Below, in pieces: positions 45,148-54,974 of a stretch of 64,000 nt of DNA. The translations under genes and the position numbers were made by a program. Below the pieces are notes generated by a model, which saw nothing but the letters and a program-made list of their open reading frames with translations, had not been told where the DNA came from and did not search any database. How positions within the stretch are numbered: position 1 is the first letter of the stretch; each line of letters opens with the position of its first letter. The stretch is from Burkholderiaceae bacterium (GTDB taxonomy: Bacteria > Pseudomonadota > Gammaproteobacteria > Burkholderiales > Burkholderiaceae). The stretch is taken from contig JAHFQJ010000008.1 of assembly GCA_023266335.1 (NCBI GenBank), forward strand, positions 1-64,000, given 5' to 3'.

Positions 45148-45543
45148 ATGGTAAAAGACCAAAAACAACAGCGTGCTCGTAAAAAAGTACGTAAAAGTAT
45201 ATCTGACGGCATAGCTCATATTCATGCCTCATTTAATAATACTATAATTACAATTACAGACCGTCAAGGAAATACTTTATCTTGGGCAACAGCTGGCGGA
45301 CAAGGCTTTAAGGGTTCAAGAAAATCTACTCCTTTTGCTGCCCAAGTTGCGGCTGAAAATGCAGGTCGTGTTGCATTGGAATTTGGTATTAAGAACTTAG
45401 AAGTGCGTGTGAAAGGACCAGGTCCTGGACGTGATTCTTCAATTAGAGCATTAAGTGCTTTAGGTATAAAAATTTCGGTTATTGCTGATATTACAGCATT
45501 ACCACACAATGGTTGTACGCCGCAGAAACGCCGCCGTATTTAA
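45148..45543 (+). CDS. rpsK: 30S ribosomal protein S11
   Basis: Forms part of the platform and mRNA cleft. The 131-residue protein has [42 protein letters not shown], the [15 protein letters not shown] signature and a terminal [11 protein letters not shown]. It follows rpsM by 18 bp. Confidence 0.98.
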   Translation: MVKDQKQQRARKKVRKSISDGIAHIHASFNNTIITITDRQGNTLSWATAGGQGFKGSRKSTPFAAQVAAENAGRVALEFGIKNLEVRVKGPGPGRDSSIRALSALGIKISVIADITALPHNGCTPQKRRRI

Positions 45544-45670
45544 TTTAGATTAATATTTATTAATTAAGCCCACTGTTTTTTAGAAAGAATAAAGTATTTA
45601 ATATTTAAACACTAAAAAACTAAATAATGCATGTAAAGTTTATGCATATAATTAATTGAAAGGATAAAAA

Positions 45671-46294
45671 GTGGCACGTTATATAGGACCAAAGGCAAAA
45701 CTTTCACGCCGTGAAGGTTCAGATTTATTTTTAAAGAGTGCACGTAGAGCAATATCTGATAAATGTAAGTTCGATTCAAAACCAGGACAGCATGGTCGCA
45801 CATCTGGCGCCCGCACTTCAGACAGTGGTGTGCAGTTGCGCGCTAAACAAAAAGTTCGGCGTATTTATGGGGTATTAGAACGCCAGTTCCGCCGTTACTT
45901 TAAACAAGCCCAAAGCCTAAAAGGTCATACAGGCGAAAATTTATTAGTAATTTTAGAATCTCGTTTAGATAACGTAGTATACCGCATGGGATTCGCCTCA
46001 ACTCGTGCAGAGGCTCGTCAGCTTGTATCACATAGGGCGATTAAATTAAATGGAAAATCAGTAAATATACCATCCATTTTAGTAAAGCCGGGGGATATAA
46101 TATCAGTATCTGAAAAGGCACAAAAGCAAGCACGTATTGCAGAAGCATTAGAATTAGCTGCACAAATGGTAATTCCTGAATGGATTATCGTAGATGCTAA
46201 AAAATTTGAAGGGGTATTTAAAAAAGTACCAGAGCGTGCAGATATTGGTGGTGATATACAAGAAAATTTAATTGTTGAATTGTATTCACGATAA
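45671..46294 (+). CDS. rpsD: 30S ribosomal protein S4
   Basis: A primary 16S rRNA-binding protein that in E. coli represses the alpha operon. The 207-residue protein starts with GTG, supported by [24 protein letters not shown]. Residues about 95-160 are the S4 RNA-binding domain ([20 protein letters not shown]). A 127 bp gap after rpsK is wider than usual and holds no recognised signal. Confidence 0.97.
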   Translation: MARYIGPKAKLSRREGSDLFLKSARRAISDKCKFDSKPGQHGRTSGARTSDSGVQLRAKQKVRRIYGVLERQFRRYFKQAQSLKGHTGENLLVILESRLDNVVYRMGFASTRAEARQLVSHRAIKLNGKSVNIPSILVKPGDIISVSEKAQKQARIAEALELAAQMVIPEWIIVDAKKFEGVFKKVPERADIGGDIQENLIVELYSR

Positions 46295-46316
46295 TTTAAT
46301 AAAGCATATTCAAATA

Positions 46317-46443
46317 TACTCATCTCAATTGTATTTATAGAAAAGCGAAAGGGAAATTATGAAGAAAATAGTGGCATCGATTAGTGGCTAGCTAGGAAAA
46401 TAATTTAACTGTAGCGCAGATGTAGATTCAAGTGAGAGGAGTA
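46317..46443. repeat. family B palindromic element between rpsD and rpoA
   Basis: This 127 bp copy starts TACTCATCTCAATTGTATTT and ends GATTCAAGTGAGAGGAGTA, inverted repeats in the family B pattern. It widens the rpsD-rpoA spacing, which is normally short, and so separates transcription of rpoA from the genes before it. Confidence 0.72.
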
Positions 46444-46480
46444 TATCATGCATACTTTTTATAGGTATGTATACATATAA

Positions 46481-46549
46481 AAGCATATATGCTTGCATTT
46501 AAAATATACACAAAATCTTCGTTGACGATTATATTAAATAAAATATTGT
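46481..46549 (+). promoter_or_regulatory. possible promoter upstream of rpoA
   Basis: TTGACG (46522-46527), a 16 bp spacer and TATTGT (46544-46549) resemble a sigma-70 promoter about 118 bp before rpoA. A palindrome AAGCATATATGCTT (46481-46494) lies just upstream. The -10 is weak, so confidence is low, but the wide repeat-containing gap makes a separate promoter likely. Confidence 0.4.
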
Positions 46550-46666
46550 TTGTATATAGTATAAAAATCTATATTTAAAATATTAGTGTTTTTGTCAATT
46601 TAAAGATAATCATGGGTATATGTGCTTATTTTACACATTGATTACGGGTCTAGCCAAAGGAAAGAT

Positions 46667-47653
46667 ATGCAAAACGAAAATACCCTACTTAAGCCTAAAA
46701 TCATCGATATTGAGCAAATCAGTGAAAATTGTTCTAAAGTTATTATGGAACCCTTTGAGCGTGGCTATGGTCATACTTTGGGCAACGCTTTACGCCGTGT
46801 TTTATTGTCTTCTATGACAGGTTATGCTGTAACAGAAGTGACTATTGCTGGTGTTGTACATGAATATGCAACTATTGATGGCGTATATGAAGATGTAGTT
46901 AATATATTATTGAATTTAAAAGGTATTATATTTAAATTACATGACCGCAAAGAGGTTGTATTAAATTTAGAAAAACAAGGCGAAGGTCCTGTTTTAGCTT
47001 CTGATATTCAGCTGTCACACGATGCTGAAATTTTAAATCCTAATCATGTAATTGCAAATTTAGCATCAAACGGCAACCTTAGTATAAAAATTAAGGTTGA
47101 AGCTGGTCGCGGTTATGTTCCAGGTAATATGCGGGTTTATGACAATGAAACATTATCGATAGGTTCTATCGTATTAGATGCTTCATTTTCTCCAATTTTA
47201 AGAGTTAGTTATGTTGTAGAATCTGCACGTGTGGAGCAGCGTACAGACTTAGACCGTTTAGTGTTATTAATTGAAACAAACGGTGTGATTAGTCCGGAAG
47301 AGTCAATTCGTAAATCTGTAAGATTATTAATAGAATATTTGATGGTATTTGCTTCATTAGAAGATAAAGATCTATTAGCAGAAGCTGCTCCAAAACAAGC
47401 TAAAATTAATCCGCTATTAATGCATTCAATTGATGATTTAGAATTAACTGTACGTTCAGCAAATTGTTTAAAATCAGAAAATATAATGTATATTGGTGAC
47501 TTAGTTCAATATACAGAGCAAGAATTATTAAAAACACCGAATTTAGGGCGTAAATCATTAACAGAAATTAAAGCTGCATTAGGTACACGCAGTTTGTCAT
47601 TAGGCGCTAAGGTTGATGGCTGGTCACAAGCTTTAGCTAGTGCTGGAAAATAA
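46667..47653 (+). CDS. rpoA: RNA polymerase alpha subunit
   Basis: Dimerises to start RNA polymerase assembly. The start is at ATG 46667 ([19 protein letters not shown], 328 residues), supported by AAAGGAAAG; an upstream GTG frame is an artefact. The N-terminal domain has [23 protein letters not shown]. The C-terminal domain (about 245-320) carries the [20 protein letters not shown] and [13 protein letters not shown] blocks that bind UP elements and activators. Confidence 0.97.
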   Translation: MQNENTLLKPKIIDIEQISENCSKVIMEPFERGYGHTLGNALRRVLLSSMTGYAVTEVTIAGVVHEYATIDGVYEDVVNILLNLKGIIFKLHDRKEVVLNLEKQGEGPVLASDIQLSHDAEILNPNHVIANLASNGNLSIKIKVEAGRGYVPGNMRVYDNETLSIGSIVLDASFSPILRVSYVVESARVEQRTDLDRLVLLIETNGVISPEESIRKSVRLLIEYLMVFASLEDKDLLAEAAPKQAKINPLLMHSIDDLELTVRSANCLKSENIMYIGDLVQYTEQELLKTPNLGRKSLTEIKAALGTRSLSLGAKVDGWSQALASAGK

Positions 47654-47726
47654 TTGGAACGTAAGTTATAATTTTAATATGGTATTTTTATATTATATTA
47701 TTTTTTAACTTAAATGAAGGATTTTT

Positions 47727-48110
47727 ATGCCAAGTGTAAAAAGAGGTGCTAATCAATGTAGGAGTGCTGATGAATATACAAAATACTTGCCTGAAATCGA
47801 AAGATGCTTAGAACAATCTTTACCAAAAAATTTAACTAAAGGATCTGATTGGTGGACAGAATGTGCAGGAGATACAGCAAGAGGGCATGTAGCAATTGTA
47901 GTTAAACCTGAAGTTAAAGATACGGTAACATATGCCTTAAATAATTGTTCAATTAGTTCCGCAAATTATGAATTTAAAACAGTGGAACAAGCTCAACATG
48001 AAAATCGTGATATGCAAATAGGTGTAGGTGCCGGTCTCGGTGGTGCTTGTTTATTAGGAGTTGTTGTAGTTGCGTGTCTCGTACGTAAAAGTAAGAGGGA
48101 GAATAAATAA
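47727..48110 (+). CDS. tail-anchored protein of unknown function between rpoA and rplQ
   Basis: A 127-residue protein with no signal peptide, six cysteines in the first 112 residues and one C-terminal hydrophobic segment (about 97-118; GAGLGGACLLGVVVVACLV) followed by RKSKRENK. The topology is that of a tail-anchored membrane protein with a cytoplasmic domain. AAGGATTTTT precedes the ATG. It interrupts the normally adjacent rpoA-rplQ pair. I recognise no family. Confidence 0.7.
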   Translation: MPSVKRGANQCRSADEYTKYLPEIERCLEQSLPKNLTKGSDWWTECAGDTARGHVAIVVKPEVKDTVTYALNNCSISSANYEFKTVEQAQHENRDMQIGVGAGLGGACLLGVVVVACLVRKSKRENK

Positions 48111-48242
48111 GTTAAATAAAAATTTAAGCTTATTTGATTAACATTATTTATAAACAAAAAATGTACCGCAAAATAATTTAATTTTTTCAAGTTATTTTGA
48201 TAGAAGATACAGATTTAAGAAATTAAAAGAAAAGGAAATATT

Positions 48243-48647
48243 ATGCGCCATAAGCATGGTTTAAGAAAATTAAATAGAACATCATCGCATCGTTTAGCGA
48301 TGTTACGCAATCTGTCTCAAGCTTTACTAAGAGAAGAGGCAATTAAGACTACATTGCCAAAAGCAAAAGAACTAAGAAAAGTTGTAGAACGCCTAATTAC
48401 CTTAGGGAAAAAGGATAGTGTTGCAAACCGTCGCTTAGCTTTTGCCCGTTTACGTGATAAAGGTATAGTAGCTAAATTGTTTAATGAAATAGGACCGCGT
48501 TTTGCACAACGTAACGGCGGCTATACACGTATTCTAAAATGCGGTTTTAGACAAGGTGATAACGCACCCATGGCATATATGGAATTGTTAGACCGCCCTG
48601 AAATATCTGAAATTCCATCTGAAAAATTAGAAGAGGCAATAGCTTAA
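48243..48647 (+). CDS. rplQ: 50S ribosomal protein L17
   Basis: The last gene of the alpha operon. The 134-residue protein starts [20 protein letters not shown] and has the L17 landmarks [25 protein letters not shown] and [35 protein letters not shown] precedes the start, and a strong terminator follows. Confidence 0.98.
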   Translation: MRHKHGLRKLNRTSSHRLAMLRNLSQALLREEAIKTTLPKAKELRKVVERLITLGKKDSVANRRLAFARLRDKGIVAKLFNEIGPRFAQRNGGYTRILKCGFRQGDNAPMAYMELLDRPEISEIPSEKLEEAIA

Positions 48648-48681
48648 TATTTGTTTTATTATTAAATATAAATAAAATCCG

Positions 48682-48710
48682 AATACTGCTAGTTTTAGCA
48701 GTATTTTTTT
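48682..48710 (+). terminator. intrinsic terminator after rplQ
   Basis: AATACTGCTA-GTTT-TAGCAGTATT forms a perfect ten-base-pair stem followed by a run of T (48706-48710). It begins about 35 bp after the rplQ stop and ends the ribosomal cluster. Confidence 0.88.
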
Positions 48711-48853
48711 ATATTAAATCTGTAATTAATTATGACAAGATTTTCATCTCCTAATTTTGTGACAAAATCACAACAAATATTATTTATAGTTGGAAGTTTA
48801 ATATTAATTTAATATAAAATGTAGTTCCTTATTTAGTCTTATATGGTGTAAAA

Positions 48854-49558
48854 ATGAATATAAAAAAAGCAGTTGCGGCTGAATTTGTTGGAACTTTATG
48901 GCTGGTATTAGGAGGTTGTGGGAGTGCTGTATTATCTGCCAGTTTCACTAACGGCATTGGGTTAGTTGGGGTTTCATTAGCATTCGGTTTAAGTGTATTA
49001 ACTATGGCATATGCAATAGGTCATATCTCAGGCTGTCATTTAAACCCTGCTGTAACTATTGGTTTGAGCATAGCTGGCAGATTTGAATGTAAAAAAGTTT
49101 CTTATTATATCATATCACAAGTTTGTGGAGCTATTGTAGGGTCTGCGATTATTTATGCAATTGTTTACAATAGTAAATCCGGCTTTTCTATGCTTCCAAG
49201 CAGTTTAGCTGTTAATGGATATGGAGAACTATCCCCTAATCAATATGGAATAGTATCAGCATTGATTAGTGAATTTGTGCTAACATTTATGTTTATGTTT
49301 GTAATTTTAGGTTCAACGAGTGAAGAAGCACCTAAAGGATTTGCTCCAATTGCAATTGGTTTATGCTTAACATTAATCCATTTAATTTCTATTCCAATTA
49401 CTAATACTTCAGTTAATCCTGCCCGTAGTACTGGTCCTGCTTTGTTAGTTGGCGGTCTTGCATTAAAACAATTATGGCTATTTTGGCTTGCCCCTATATT
49501 AGGTGCTGTATGTGCTGGTTTTCTATACCGCAAGTGTAATAACCGCAACTGCAGCTAA
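48854..49558 (+). CDS. aqpZ: aquaporin Z-type water channel
   Basis: A 234-residue MIP-family channel with six membrane helices and both NPA half-helix motifs: [12 protein letters not shown] (about 61-72) and [14 protein letters not shown] (about 182-195). The second motif followed by RS, and the short loops, favour the water-selective AqpZ type over glycerol facilitators, which have longer loops. It is a single gene after the ribosomal terminator. Confidence 0.9.
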   Translation: MNIKKAVAAEFVGTLWLVLGGCGSAVLSASFTNGIGLVGVSLAFGLSVLTMAYAIGHISGCHLNPAVTIGLSIAGRFECKKVSYYIISQVCGAIVGSAIIYAIVYNSKSGFSMLPSSLAVNGYGELSPNQYGIVSALISEFVLTFMFMFVILGSTSEEAPKGFAPIAIGLCLTLIHLISIPITNTSVNPARSTGPALLVGGLALKQLWLFWLAPILGAVCAGFLYRKCNNRNCS

Positions 49559-49785
49559 TAATTTTACAGTGTAATCATATAAACATTTATATGATTATAC
49601 CCAAATATTGATGTGCAAGGTTACCCTTACTCAATAGTTTTTGCTTGATTTTATCACTATCTTGCCCATGTCAATATCCATCTCAATTTCCTATTTGTAT
49701 TTTATTACAACATTCTACTTGCTAAATATAAAGCATATGTAACATAATAAATAAACTATTAATGAGAGCTTAATGCTTATTTACT

Positions 49786-50481
49786 ATGAATAAAATTTAT
49801 CCTGACGCACTATCAGCATTAAAAGATATAATAAAAGATAATCAAATTTTAGCTGTTGGCGGTTTTGGTTTATGCGGAATTCCTGAATTATTAATTAATA
49901 TAGTTAAAGATTTAGGTGTAAAAGGATTAACTTGTATTTCAAATAATGCGGGTATCGATGATGTTGGTTTAGGCATATTACTTAAATCTAACCAAATAAA
50001 AAAAATGATTTCTTCATATGTTGGTGAAAATAAAGAATTTGAAAGACAGTATTTAAATGGTGAACTTGAATTAGAATTTACGCCTCAGGGCAGTTTAGCT
50101 GAACGTTTACGTGCAGCAGGTGCTGGTATTCCTGCTTTTTATACTCCAACCGGAGTTGGCACAATTGTAGCTGAAGGCAAGGAACATAGAGATTTTAACG
50201 GGAAAGCCCATATTTTAGAGCAAGCTTTATATGCAGATGTTGCTTTAGTTAAAGCTTATAAAGCAGATAGACTAGGCAATGTTATATACCGTAAAACTGC
50301 AAGAAATTTTAATCCGCTATGTGCAGCAGCCGCAAAATTTACTATTGTTGAAGTTGAATATATTGTTGAAGTTGGAGAATTAGAGGCGGATAATATACAT
50401 ACTCCAAGTATTTATATTGATAGAGTGGTATTGAATTCTAATCCGCAGAAAAGAATTGAAAAATTAACTCTATTTTGTTGA
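49786..50481 (+). CDS. scoA: 3-oxoacid CoA-transferase subunit A
   Basis: The alpha subunit of succinyl-CoA:acetoacetate-type CoA-transferase, which moves CoA between acyl groups in ketone-body or short-chain fatty acid use. The 231-residue protein has the CoA-binding [13 protein letters not shown], then [29 protein letters not shown] and the [15 protein letters not shown] block. The usual partner, subunit B, is encoded 301 bp downstream rather than adjacent. Confidence 0.92.
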   Translation: MNKIYPDALSALKDIIKDNQILAVGGFGLCGIPELLINIVKDLGVKGLTCISNNAGIDDVGLGILLKSNQIKKMISSYVGENKEFERQYLNGELELEFTPQGSLAERLRAAGAGIPAFYTPTGVGTIVAEGKEHRDFNGKAHILEQALYADVALVKAYKADRLGNVIYRKTARNFNPLCAAAAKFTIVEVEYIVEVGELEADNIHTPSIYIDRVVLNSNPQKRIEKLTLFC

Positions 50482-50714
50482 CACAACATATTAATGCATT
50501 AAGATATATTAAATCATTTAAAGAATTAGATTTGAAAATGAAATGGAATATTATTGAAAGAATAAAGCAATGCCATGAAAGTCCGGGTTATATAATTCTT
50601 TCAGATTATGATTCCGATGATGATTATTATGACCTTGATCATTATGGCTATGATTCTAGGCTTGAAGCTGTTAAAAAGTTTGAAAATGAGTTACTCTCAG
50701 TTATTTATAAATAG
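50475..50714 (+). CDS. small acidic ORF between scoA and scoB
   Basis: A frame of 79 codons beginning at a TTG that overlaps the end of scoA by 7 bp; an internal ATG at 50538 would give 58 residues. The middle is strongly acidic and tyrosine-rich ([16 protein letters not shown]). No family is recognised. The long open frame and codon use suggest it is real, but the start is uncertain. It separates two genes that are normally adjacent. Confidence 0.45.
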   Translation: MLTQHINALRYIKSFKELDLKMKWNIIERIKQCHESPGYIILSDYDSDDDYYDLDHYGYDSRLEAVKKFENELLSVIYK

Positions 50715-50782
50715 ATTTTCTATAAAAATCATATTATCTAGGTTTAATACTTTTAGTAAAAAATATATAAGGATATGAAGCT

Positions 50783-51421
50783 ATGTGGACACACGAACAA
50801 ATGGCACAAAAAGCTGCTCAAGAACTTCAAGATGGTTTTTACATCAATTTAGGTATTGGCTTGCCAACGTTAGTTGCTAATCATATCCCTGCAGGTATGG
50901 ATGTATGGCTTCAGTCTGAAAATGGTTTATTAGGCATTGATAGATTTCCTTATGAAGATGAAGTTGATGCAGATTTAATCAATGCTGGCAAACAAACCGT
51001 AACAGCCCGCAAAGGTGCTAGTTTTTTCAGCAGTGCTGATTCATTTGCAATGATTAGAGGCGGTCATATAAATTTGGCCATTTTAGGTGCAATGCAGGTT
51101 AGCAGTAAAGGGGATTTAGCTAATTGGATGATACCTAAAAAATTAGTTAAAGGTATGGGTGGAGCTATGGATTTAGTTGCAGGAGTTAAAAATATTGTAA
51201 TATTAATGGAGCATACTGCAATTAAAAAAGACGGCACTGAAGATTTAAAAATACTGCCCGCCTGCACACTTCCACTAACCGGAGTTGGAGTTGTGAGTAA
51301 AATTATCACAAATTTAGCTGTGCTTGAAATTAATCAGCAAGGCTTAAAACTAGTGGAATTAGCTCCTGATGTTACATTTGAATTTGTGCAAAGTAAAACC
51401 GGAGATAAAATTAACTTGTAA
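50783..51421 (+). CDS. scoB: 3-oxoacid CoA-transferase subunit B
   Basis: The beta subunit, carrying the catalytic glutamate that forms the glutamyl-CoA thioester. The 212-residue protein has [25 protein letters not shown] (with the active-site Glu), [17 protein letters not shown] and a typical C-terminal [21 protein letters not shown] precedes the start. It is the partner of scoA. Confidence 0.93.
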   Translation: MWTHEQMAQKAAQELQDGFYINLGIGLPTLVANHIPAGMDVWLQSENGLLGIDRFPYEDEVDADLINAGKQTVTARKGASFFSSADSFAMIRGGHINLAILGAMQVSSKGDLANWMIPKKLVKGMGGAMDLVAGVKNIVILMEHTAIKKDGTEDLKILPACTLPLTGVGVVSKIITNLAVLEINQQGLKLVELAPDVTFEFVQSKTGDKINL

Positions 51422-51431
51422 AACATTTAAT

Positions 51432-51623
51432 TTATTGCTTTTGAATAATTTTCAGATGATGCATTAAATGAAGATATGAGATTTGCCTAAGCAATTCGCG
51501 CGTGTTGTTTAATTGTTTATTCGTTTGAATTTGATATAAATCTTCACTATATTTATTATTTACCGCTTTTTGCTGATAATCATTCTGATTTAGACATTGT
51601 ATGATTGCATCATTGATAGACAT
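51432..51623 (-). CDS. small hypothetical protein
   Basis: A 63-residue frame starting MSINDAIIQCLNQNDYQQ, rich in asparagine and glutamine and predicted helical. AAGGGA stands nine bases before the ATG. It is convergent with scoB and lies downstream of hslV on the same strand, where hslU would normally be. No family is recognised. Confidence 0.4.
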   Translation of the reverse strand: MSINDAIIQCLNQNDYQQKAVNNKYSEDLYQIQTNKQLNNTRELLRQISYLHLMHHLKIIQKQ

Positions 51624-51769
51624 AGCAAAATCCCTTAGATTAAAAGCAAGAAAATTTTTCTTAGGTAATTTAATTATAGATGATAAAAATTAAGTTACAT
51701 AAATAATAAAATATTACGTTTTAATTGTATATGGATTATTCTATAATAGATATTAGGATTTTTACTATA

Positions 51770-51815
51770 CTCATCACACTTGAATTTATGTCTGAATTGT
51801 TTTGTGTTGGTTGGG
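51770..51815. repeat. half of a family B element at the end of hslV
   Basis: TACTCATCACACTTGAATTTATGTCTGAATTG matches one end of family B; the partner end is not found. It abuts the hslV stop codon at 51823, so the element (or a deletion between elements) may mark the loss of downstream DNA. Confidence 0.6.
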
Positions 51816-51822
51816 ATTAAAA

Positions 51823-52380
51823 TTATTCTAAAGTTTCTAAAGTTAGATGATGATTAGTATAAATACATAAATCACCAGCAATTTTTAATGATTCTTTTAC
51901 AATTTCGACTGCATTTAAACTAGAATGTTGGTACAAAGCTAGCCCTGCACTATACGCATAATTTCCGCCGGAGCCAATGGCAGCAATCCCATTTTCAGGG
52001 TCAAGAACATCACCATTGCCGGTGATAATTAAAATATTATTAATATCAGCCACCAATAACATAGCTTCTAATTTTCTAAGAACTCTATCTGTACGCCAAT
52101 CTTTGGCTAAATCTACAGCGGAACGCATTAAATGCCCCTGATGTTTTTCCAGCTTAGATTCAAAATGATCGAGTAATGTGAATGCATCTGCCGTACCGCC
52201 AGCAAATCCGGCAATTATTTTCTGCTGATAAAGCTTTCTAACTTTTTTTGCACTGCCTTTCATCACAACATGACCAAGCGTTACTTGCCCGTCCCCGCCC
52301 ATGGCGACTTTTCCATCTTTTTTAACACACACTATAGTTGTGCCATACATGGTATTTGGGTTTTTATCCATATTTTGCAT
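51823..52380 (-). CDS. hslV: ATP-dependent protease subunit HslV
   Basis: A proteasome-like peptidase of the HslUV (ClpYQ) protease. The 185-residue protein has the catalytic threonine stretch [51 protein letters not shown] and [16 protein letters not shown] second start at Met11 (MYGTT) would place the catalytic Thr nearer the N-terminus. HslV needs the HslU ATPase, yet no hslU is adjacent on either side. Confidence 0.94.
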   Translation of the reverse strand: MQNMDKNPNTMYGTTIVCVKKDGKVAMGGDGQVTLGHVVMKGSAKKVRKLYQQKIIAGFAGGTADAFTLLDHFESKLEKHQGHLMRSAVDLAKDWRTDRVLRKLEAMLLVADINNILIITGNGDVLDPENGIAAIGSGGNYAYSAGLALYQHSSLNAVEIVKESLKIAGDLCIYTNHHLTLETLE

Positions 52381-52383
52381 AGT

Positions 52384-52641
52384 TTAAGTTTGTTGTTGCT
52401 CTTGTTCTAGTTTTTTAGCTGTTGATATTACTAAGTTGTGTAATTCAAGAGAATCTTTACCATCTAATTTCTGTTTTTTCAGTATTGCTAAACCTGTTCT
52501 AAACTCTATAATTGCAGGGCTAGATGGAGCATATCTCAACGACTTCAATTGAGATTCATCTACAGCTTTTGTGTGCGTCTCACTTGCAGCACGATATTGA
52601 TCATCATGAGGTATTACCCCATTAAAACCTAGACAACTCAT
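52384..52641 (-). CDS. small hypothetical protein upstream of hslV
   Basis: An 85-residue soluble protein starting MSCLGFNGVIPHDDQYR, ending in a glutamine-rich helix (KKLEQEQQQT). It ends 3 bp before hslV, on the same strand, and hslV has no ribosome binding site of its own, so the two are probably translationally coupled. No family is recognised. Confidence 0.6.
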   Translation of the reverse strand: MSCLGFNGVIPHDDQYRAASETHTKAVDESQLKSLRYAPSSPAIIEFRTGLAILKKQKLDGKDSLELHNLVISTAKKLEQEQQQT

Positions 52642-52666
52642 AATATTTAACCTTATAAAATGATTA

Positions 52667-53536
52667 TTATTTAGAACTATTTAACATATATTCTACCGCT
52701 GATTTAAATTCTTCATCACTCCCGCCAAACCCGCCTTTTGGCGGCATAGCACCTTTACCTTTTAAGGCACTTTGATATAAAGCGTTTGTTCCTGCACTAA
52801 TGCGGGCTGCCCAAGCTACTTTATCGCCTAATTTTGGAGCACCAGCAACACCAGTGCCATGGCAGGCAATGCAAGTCTGCTCAAAAACTTTTTTACCAGT
52901 TTCTATATTGCTGGTTTGCAGCGATTGAGGTGTTTCTTTAGCTGATTCAGCAGATTTAGGCATTTCAGCAGTTGTGATACTTGCTGAATGCCCTGATGTT
53001 TCAATTGCTTTAGCTGCTGATGCAGGCAAAGACACCGCTACAGGAACTACTGGTTCTGATAAATTACCACCGCCTGCATTTGCCATATAAACAACTGCCC
53101 GTGCTAATTCATAGTCGCTATAGTCATCTGGCGATGAACCTGCCCGCGCCTGCATTGCACCTTTACCATTTAACACAGAGTGCAGCAAACCGCTTAGCCC
53201 CTGACCTAAACGTGCTGCCCAATCAGATGTATTACCAAATTTTGGAGCGCCGGCTGCCCCAGTTCCATGGCAAGTTATACACAAAGATGTATAAACTTGT
53301 TCACCGGTTTTATATATAATAGGGGCGTTTGGATCTTTGTAATTTACATCAGCCGCAGGTTTAATACGTTTTTTTGTTGCTTCTGGTGTAAAATTATCAG
53401 TTCCAGCACCATTAACATTGCCAAAATCTACATAATTCACCAATAAAATAATAGTTATGATTGGAATTATAAAACATAATACAATTGCAATAACTAACTG
53501 CTTAGGCGTTTTAATCAGGCTTTGGTGTTCACTCAT
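52667..53536 (-). CDS. dihaem cytochrome c (cytochrome c5-type)
   Basis: A 289-residue membrane-anchored periplasmic cytochrome; the start is ATG 53536 (MSEHQSLIKTPKQLVIAIVL), not an upstream TTG. One membrane segment (about 14-35) is followed by two similar class I cytochrome domains, each with a CxxCH haem site (CITCHGTGAAGAPKFG and CIACHGTGVAGAPKLG) and a distal methionine (KGAMQARAG, KGAMPPKGG). An alanine/serine-rich linker joins them. Such proteins carry electrons to terminal oxidases in betaproteobacteria. Confidence 0.9.
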   Translation of the reverse strand: MSEHQSLIKTPKQLVIAIVLCFIIPIITIILLVNYVDFGNVNGAGTDNFTPEATKKRIKPAADVNYKDPNAPIIYKTGEQVYTSLCITCHGTGAAGAPKFGNTSDWAARLGQGLSGLLHSVLNGKGAMQARAGSSPDDYSDYELARAVVYMANAGGGNLSEPVVPVAVSLPASAAKAIETSGHSASITTAEMPKSAESAKETPQSLQTSNIETGKKVFEQTCIACHGTGVAGAPKLGDKVAWAARISAGTNALYQSALKGKGAMPPKGGFGGSDEEFKSAVEYMLNSSK

Positions 53537-53630
53537 TTTGTTTTTTCTCAAAAATTAGTTTAAAATAGAAGCTTGGATAACTGATATTTATCATGTTCTA
53601 AAAAAGTAATTATACGAAAAAAAGGGCGGT

Positions 53631-54311
53631 ATGTATAGCATTAAGGAAATATTTTATACCCTGCAGGGCGAAGGAGCTATGGCAGGCAGAGCAAGTGTGT
53701 TTTGCCGGTTTAGCGGGTGTAATTTATGGAACGGCAGAGAAAAAGACCGTGAAAATGCCGTATGTAAATTTTGTGATACTGATTTTGTCGGAACAGATGG
53801 AGTAAATGGCGGGAAATATGGTGCAGAAAGTTTAGCAGAATTTATTTATAATTTATGGATTAATTCTAATCCTTGCACACAAAACGGTAAAAACAGTAAA
53901 ATGTCCGGTAAACCTTATGTAGTTTTGACTGGCGGAGAGCCTTTGTTACAGATTGATATAGCACTAATTAATCAATTACATCAATATAATTTTGAAATAG
54001 CCATTGAAACAAACGGCACACAACCTCTAGTTAAAGGAATTGACTGGGTATGCGTAAGCCCAAAATTCGGCAGTGAATTAGTTTTAAACAGCGGGAATGA
54101 AATTAAAGTTATTTATCCGCAAGGCTTTAGTATAGAAGATATGGAATATTTTTCCGGCTTAGATTTTGAACATTTTTTTATTCAGCCTAAAGATGAGATA
54201 ATCAATAAAACTGAAGTTAAATCTAATATAGAACAAACTATAAATTTTTGTTTAACGCATACAAAATGGCAATTAAGCATACAAACCCATAAATATTTAG
54301 GGATTGCTTAA
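53631..54311 (+). CDS. queE: 7-carboxy-7-deazaguanine synthase
   Basis: A radical SAM enzyme that makes 7-carboxy-7-deazaguanine for queuosine in tRNA. The 226-residue protein has FYTLQGEGAMAGRASVFCRF and the radical SAM cluster in the spaced form (Cys30, then CKFCDTDF with the other two), followed by PYVVLTGGEPLLQ. The wide spacing is the variant seen in many proteobacteria. The stop overlaps the queD start. Confidence 0.94.
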   Translation: MYSIKEIFYTLQGEGAMAGRASVFCRFSGCNLWNGREKDRENAVCKFCDTDFVGTDGVNGGKYGAESLAEFIYNLWINSNPCTQNGKNSKMSGKPYVVLTGGEPLLQIDIALINQLHQYNFEIAIETNGTQPLVKGIDWVCVSPKFGSELVLNSGNEIKVIYPQGFSIEDMEYFSGLDFEHFFIQPKDEIINKTEVKSNIEQTINFCLTHTKWQLSIQTHKYLGIA

Positions 54312-54793
54312 TGTTAAAAAAGTTAGATAAAATAATTCATACCGTAACACGTAAATTTGAGTTTGATGCCGGGCATAGAATTCCTAACCATAACAGCATA
54401 TGCAAAAATTTACATGGGCATAGGTATATTTTAGAAGTAACTTTACAAGGCGAGGTTATTAGTGCAGGTTATGAGCAGGCTAGTGATTTTGGTATGATTA
54501 TAGATTTTGGTGATATAAAGTCCGTCATTAATAACTGTTTAATCAATAAGTGGGATCATGCTTTTTTAGTTTATGAAAAAGATGAAATAATTTTACACTT
54601 TTTAAATAGTTTACCTAATCACAAAACTGTTGTATTATCTTGCGTGCCGACAGCTGAAAATTTAGTCTATACAGCTTTCCAAGAAATTAATCAGGAATTA
54701 AGTAAATTATATAGAGATAAAATTAGTATTGTTCATGCCAAGCTTTATGAAACGCCGAATTGTTGGGCAGAGTACGGAGTGGGGGTATTATAA
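54311..54793 (+). CDS. queD: 6-carboxytetrahydropterin synthase
   Basis: Converts dihydroneopterin triphosphate to 6-carboxytetrahydropterin, the step before QueE. The 160-residue protein of the PTPS fold has zinc-binding histidines in FDAGHRI and NLHGHRY, WDHAFLVYEKDE and, near the end, PNCWAEYGV. It starts at a TAATG overlap with queE, so the two are coupled. QueC and QueF are not in the window. Confidence 0.94.
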   Translation: MLKKLDKIIHTVTRKFEFDAGHRIPNHNSICKNLHGHRYILEVTLQGEVISAGYEQASDFGMIIDFGDIKSVINNCLINKWDHAFLVYEKDEIILHFLNSLPNHKTVVLSCVPTAENLVYTAFQEINQELSKLYRDKISIVHAKLYETPNCWAEYGVGVL

Positions 54794-54888
54794 ATTAGGT
54801 ATTTTTACTGATTGCTTGATTTGTTATTTATGTTACACTGCAAACATAATTGTATTACAAAAGAACTTATGCCTAAAACTTTAATCCC

Positions 54889-54931
54889 ATTCAGCCATTC
54901 AGCCATTCAGCCATTCAGCCATTCAGCCATT
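54889..54931 (+). repeat. octamer tandem repeat (five units) upstream of the 54975 gene
   Basis: ATTCAGCC is repeated five times without error, followed by ATT. Eight is not a multiple of three, so a change in copy number shifts reading frame. ATG 54869 lies just before the array and is out of frame with the downstream gene by one base. Adding one unit or losing two would fuse them. Confidence 0.9.
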
Positions 54932-54974
54932 TTCACATTTAAAAATAGGTGGTGTAAGAACAAAAGAAGTTGGC

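Noticed and set aside
46622-46666. GTG start extending rpoA by 15 codons
   Set aside because: The extension is not part of the RpoA family, and ATG 46667 has a clear AAAGGAAAG site.
49240-49548. Minus-strand ORF opposite aqpZ
   Set aside because: It is fully antisense to a strongly supported channel gene and has no protein-like features.
54889-54931. CRISPR-like tandem repeat
   Set aside because: The units are only 8 bp, contiguous and without spacers; this is a simple sequence repeat.
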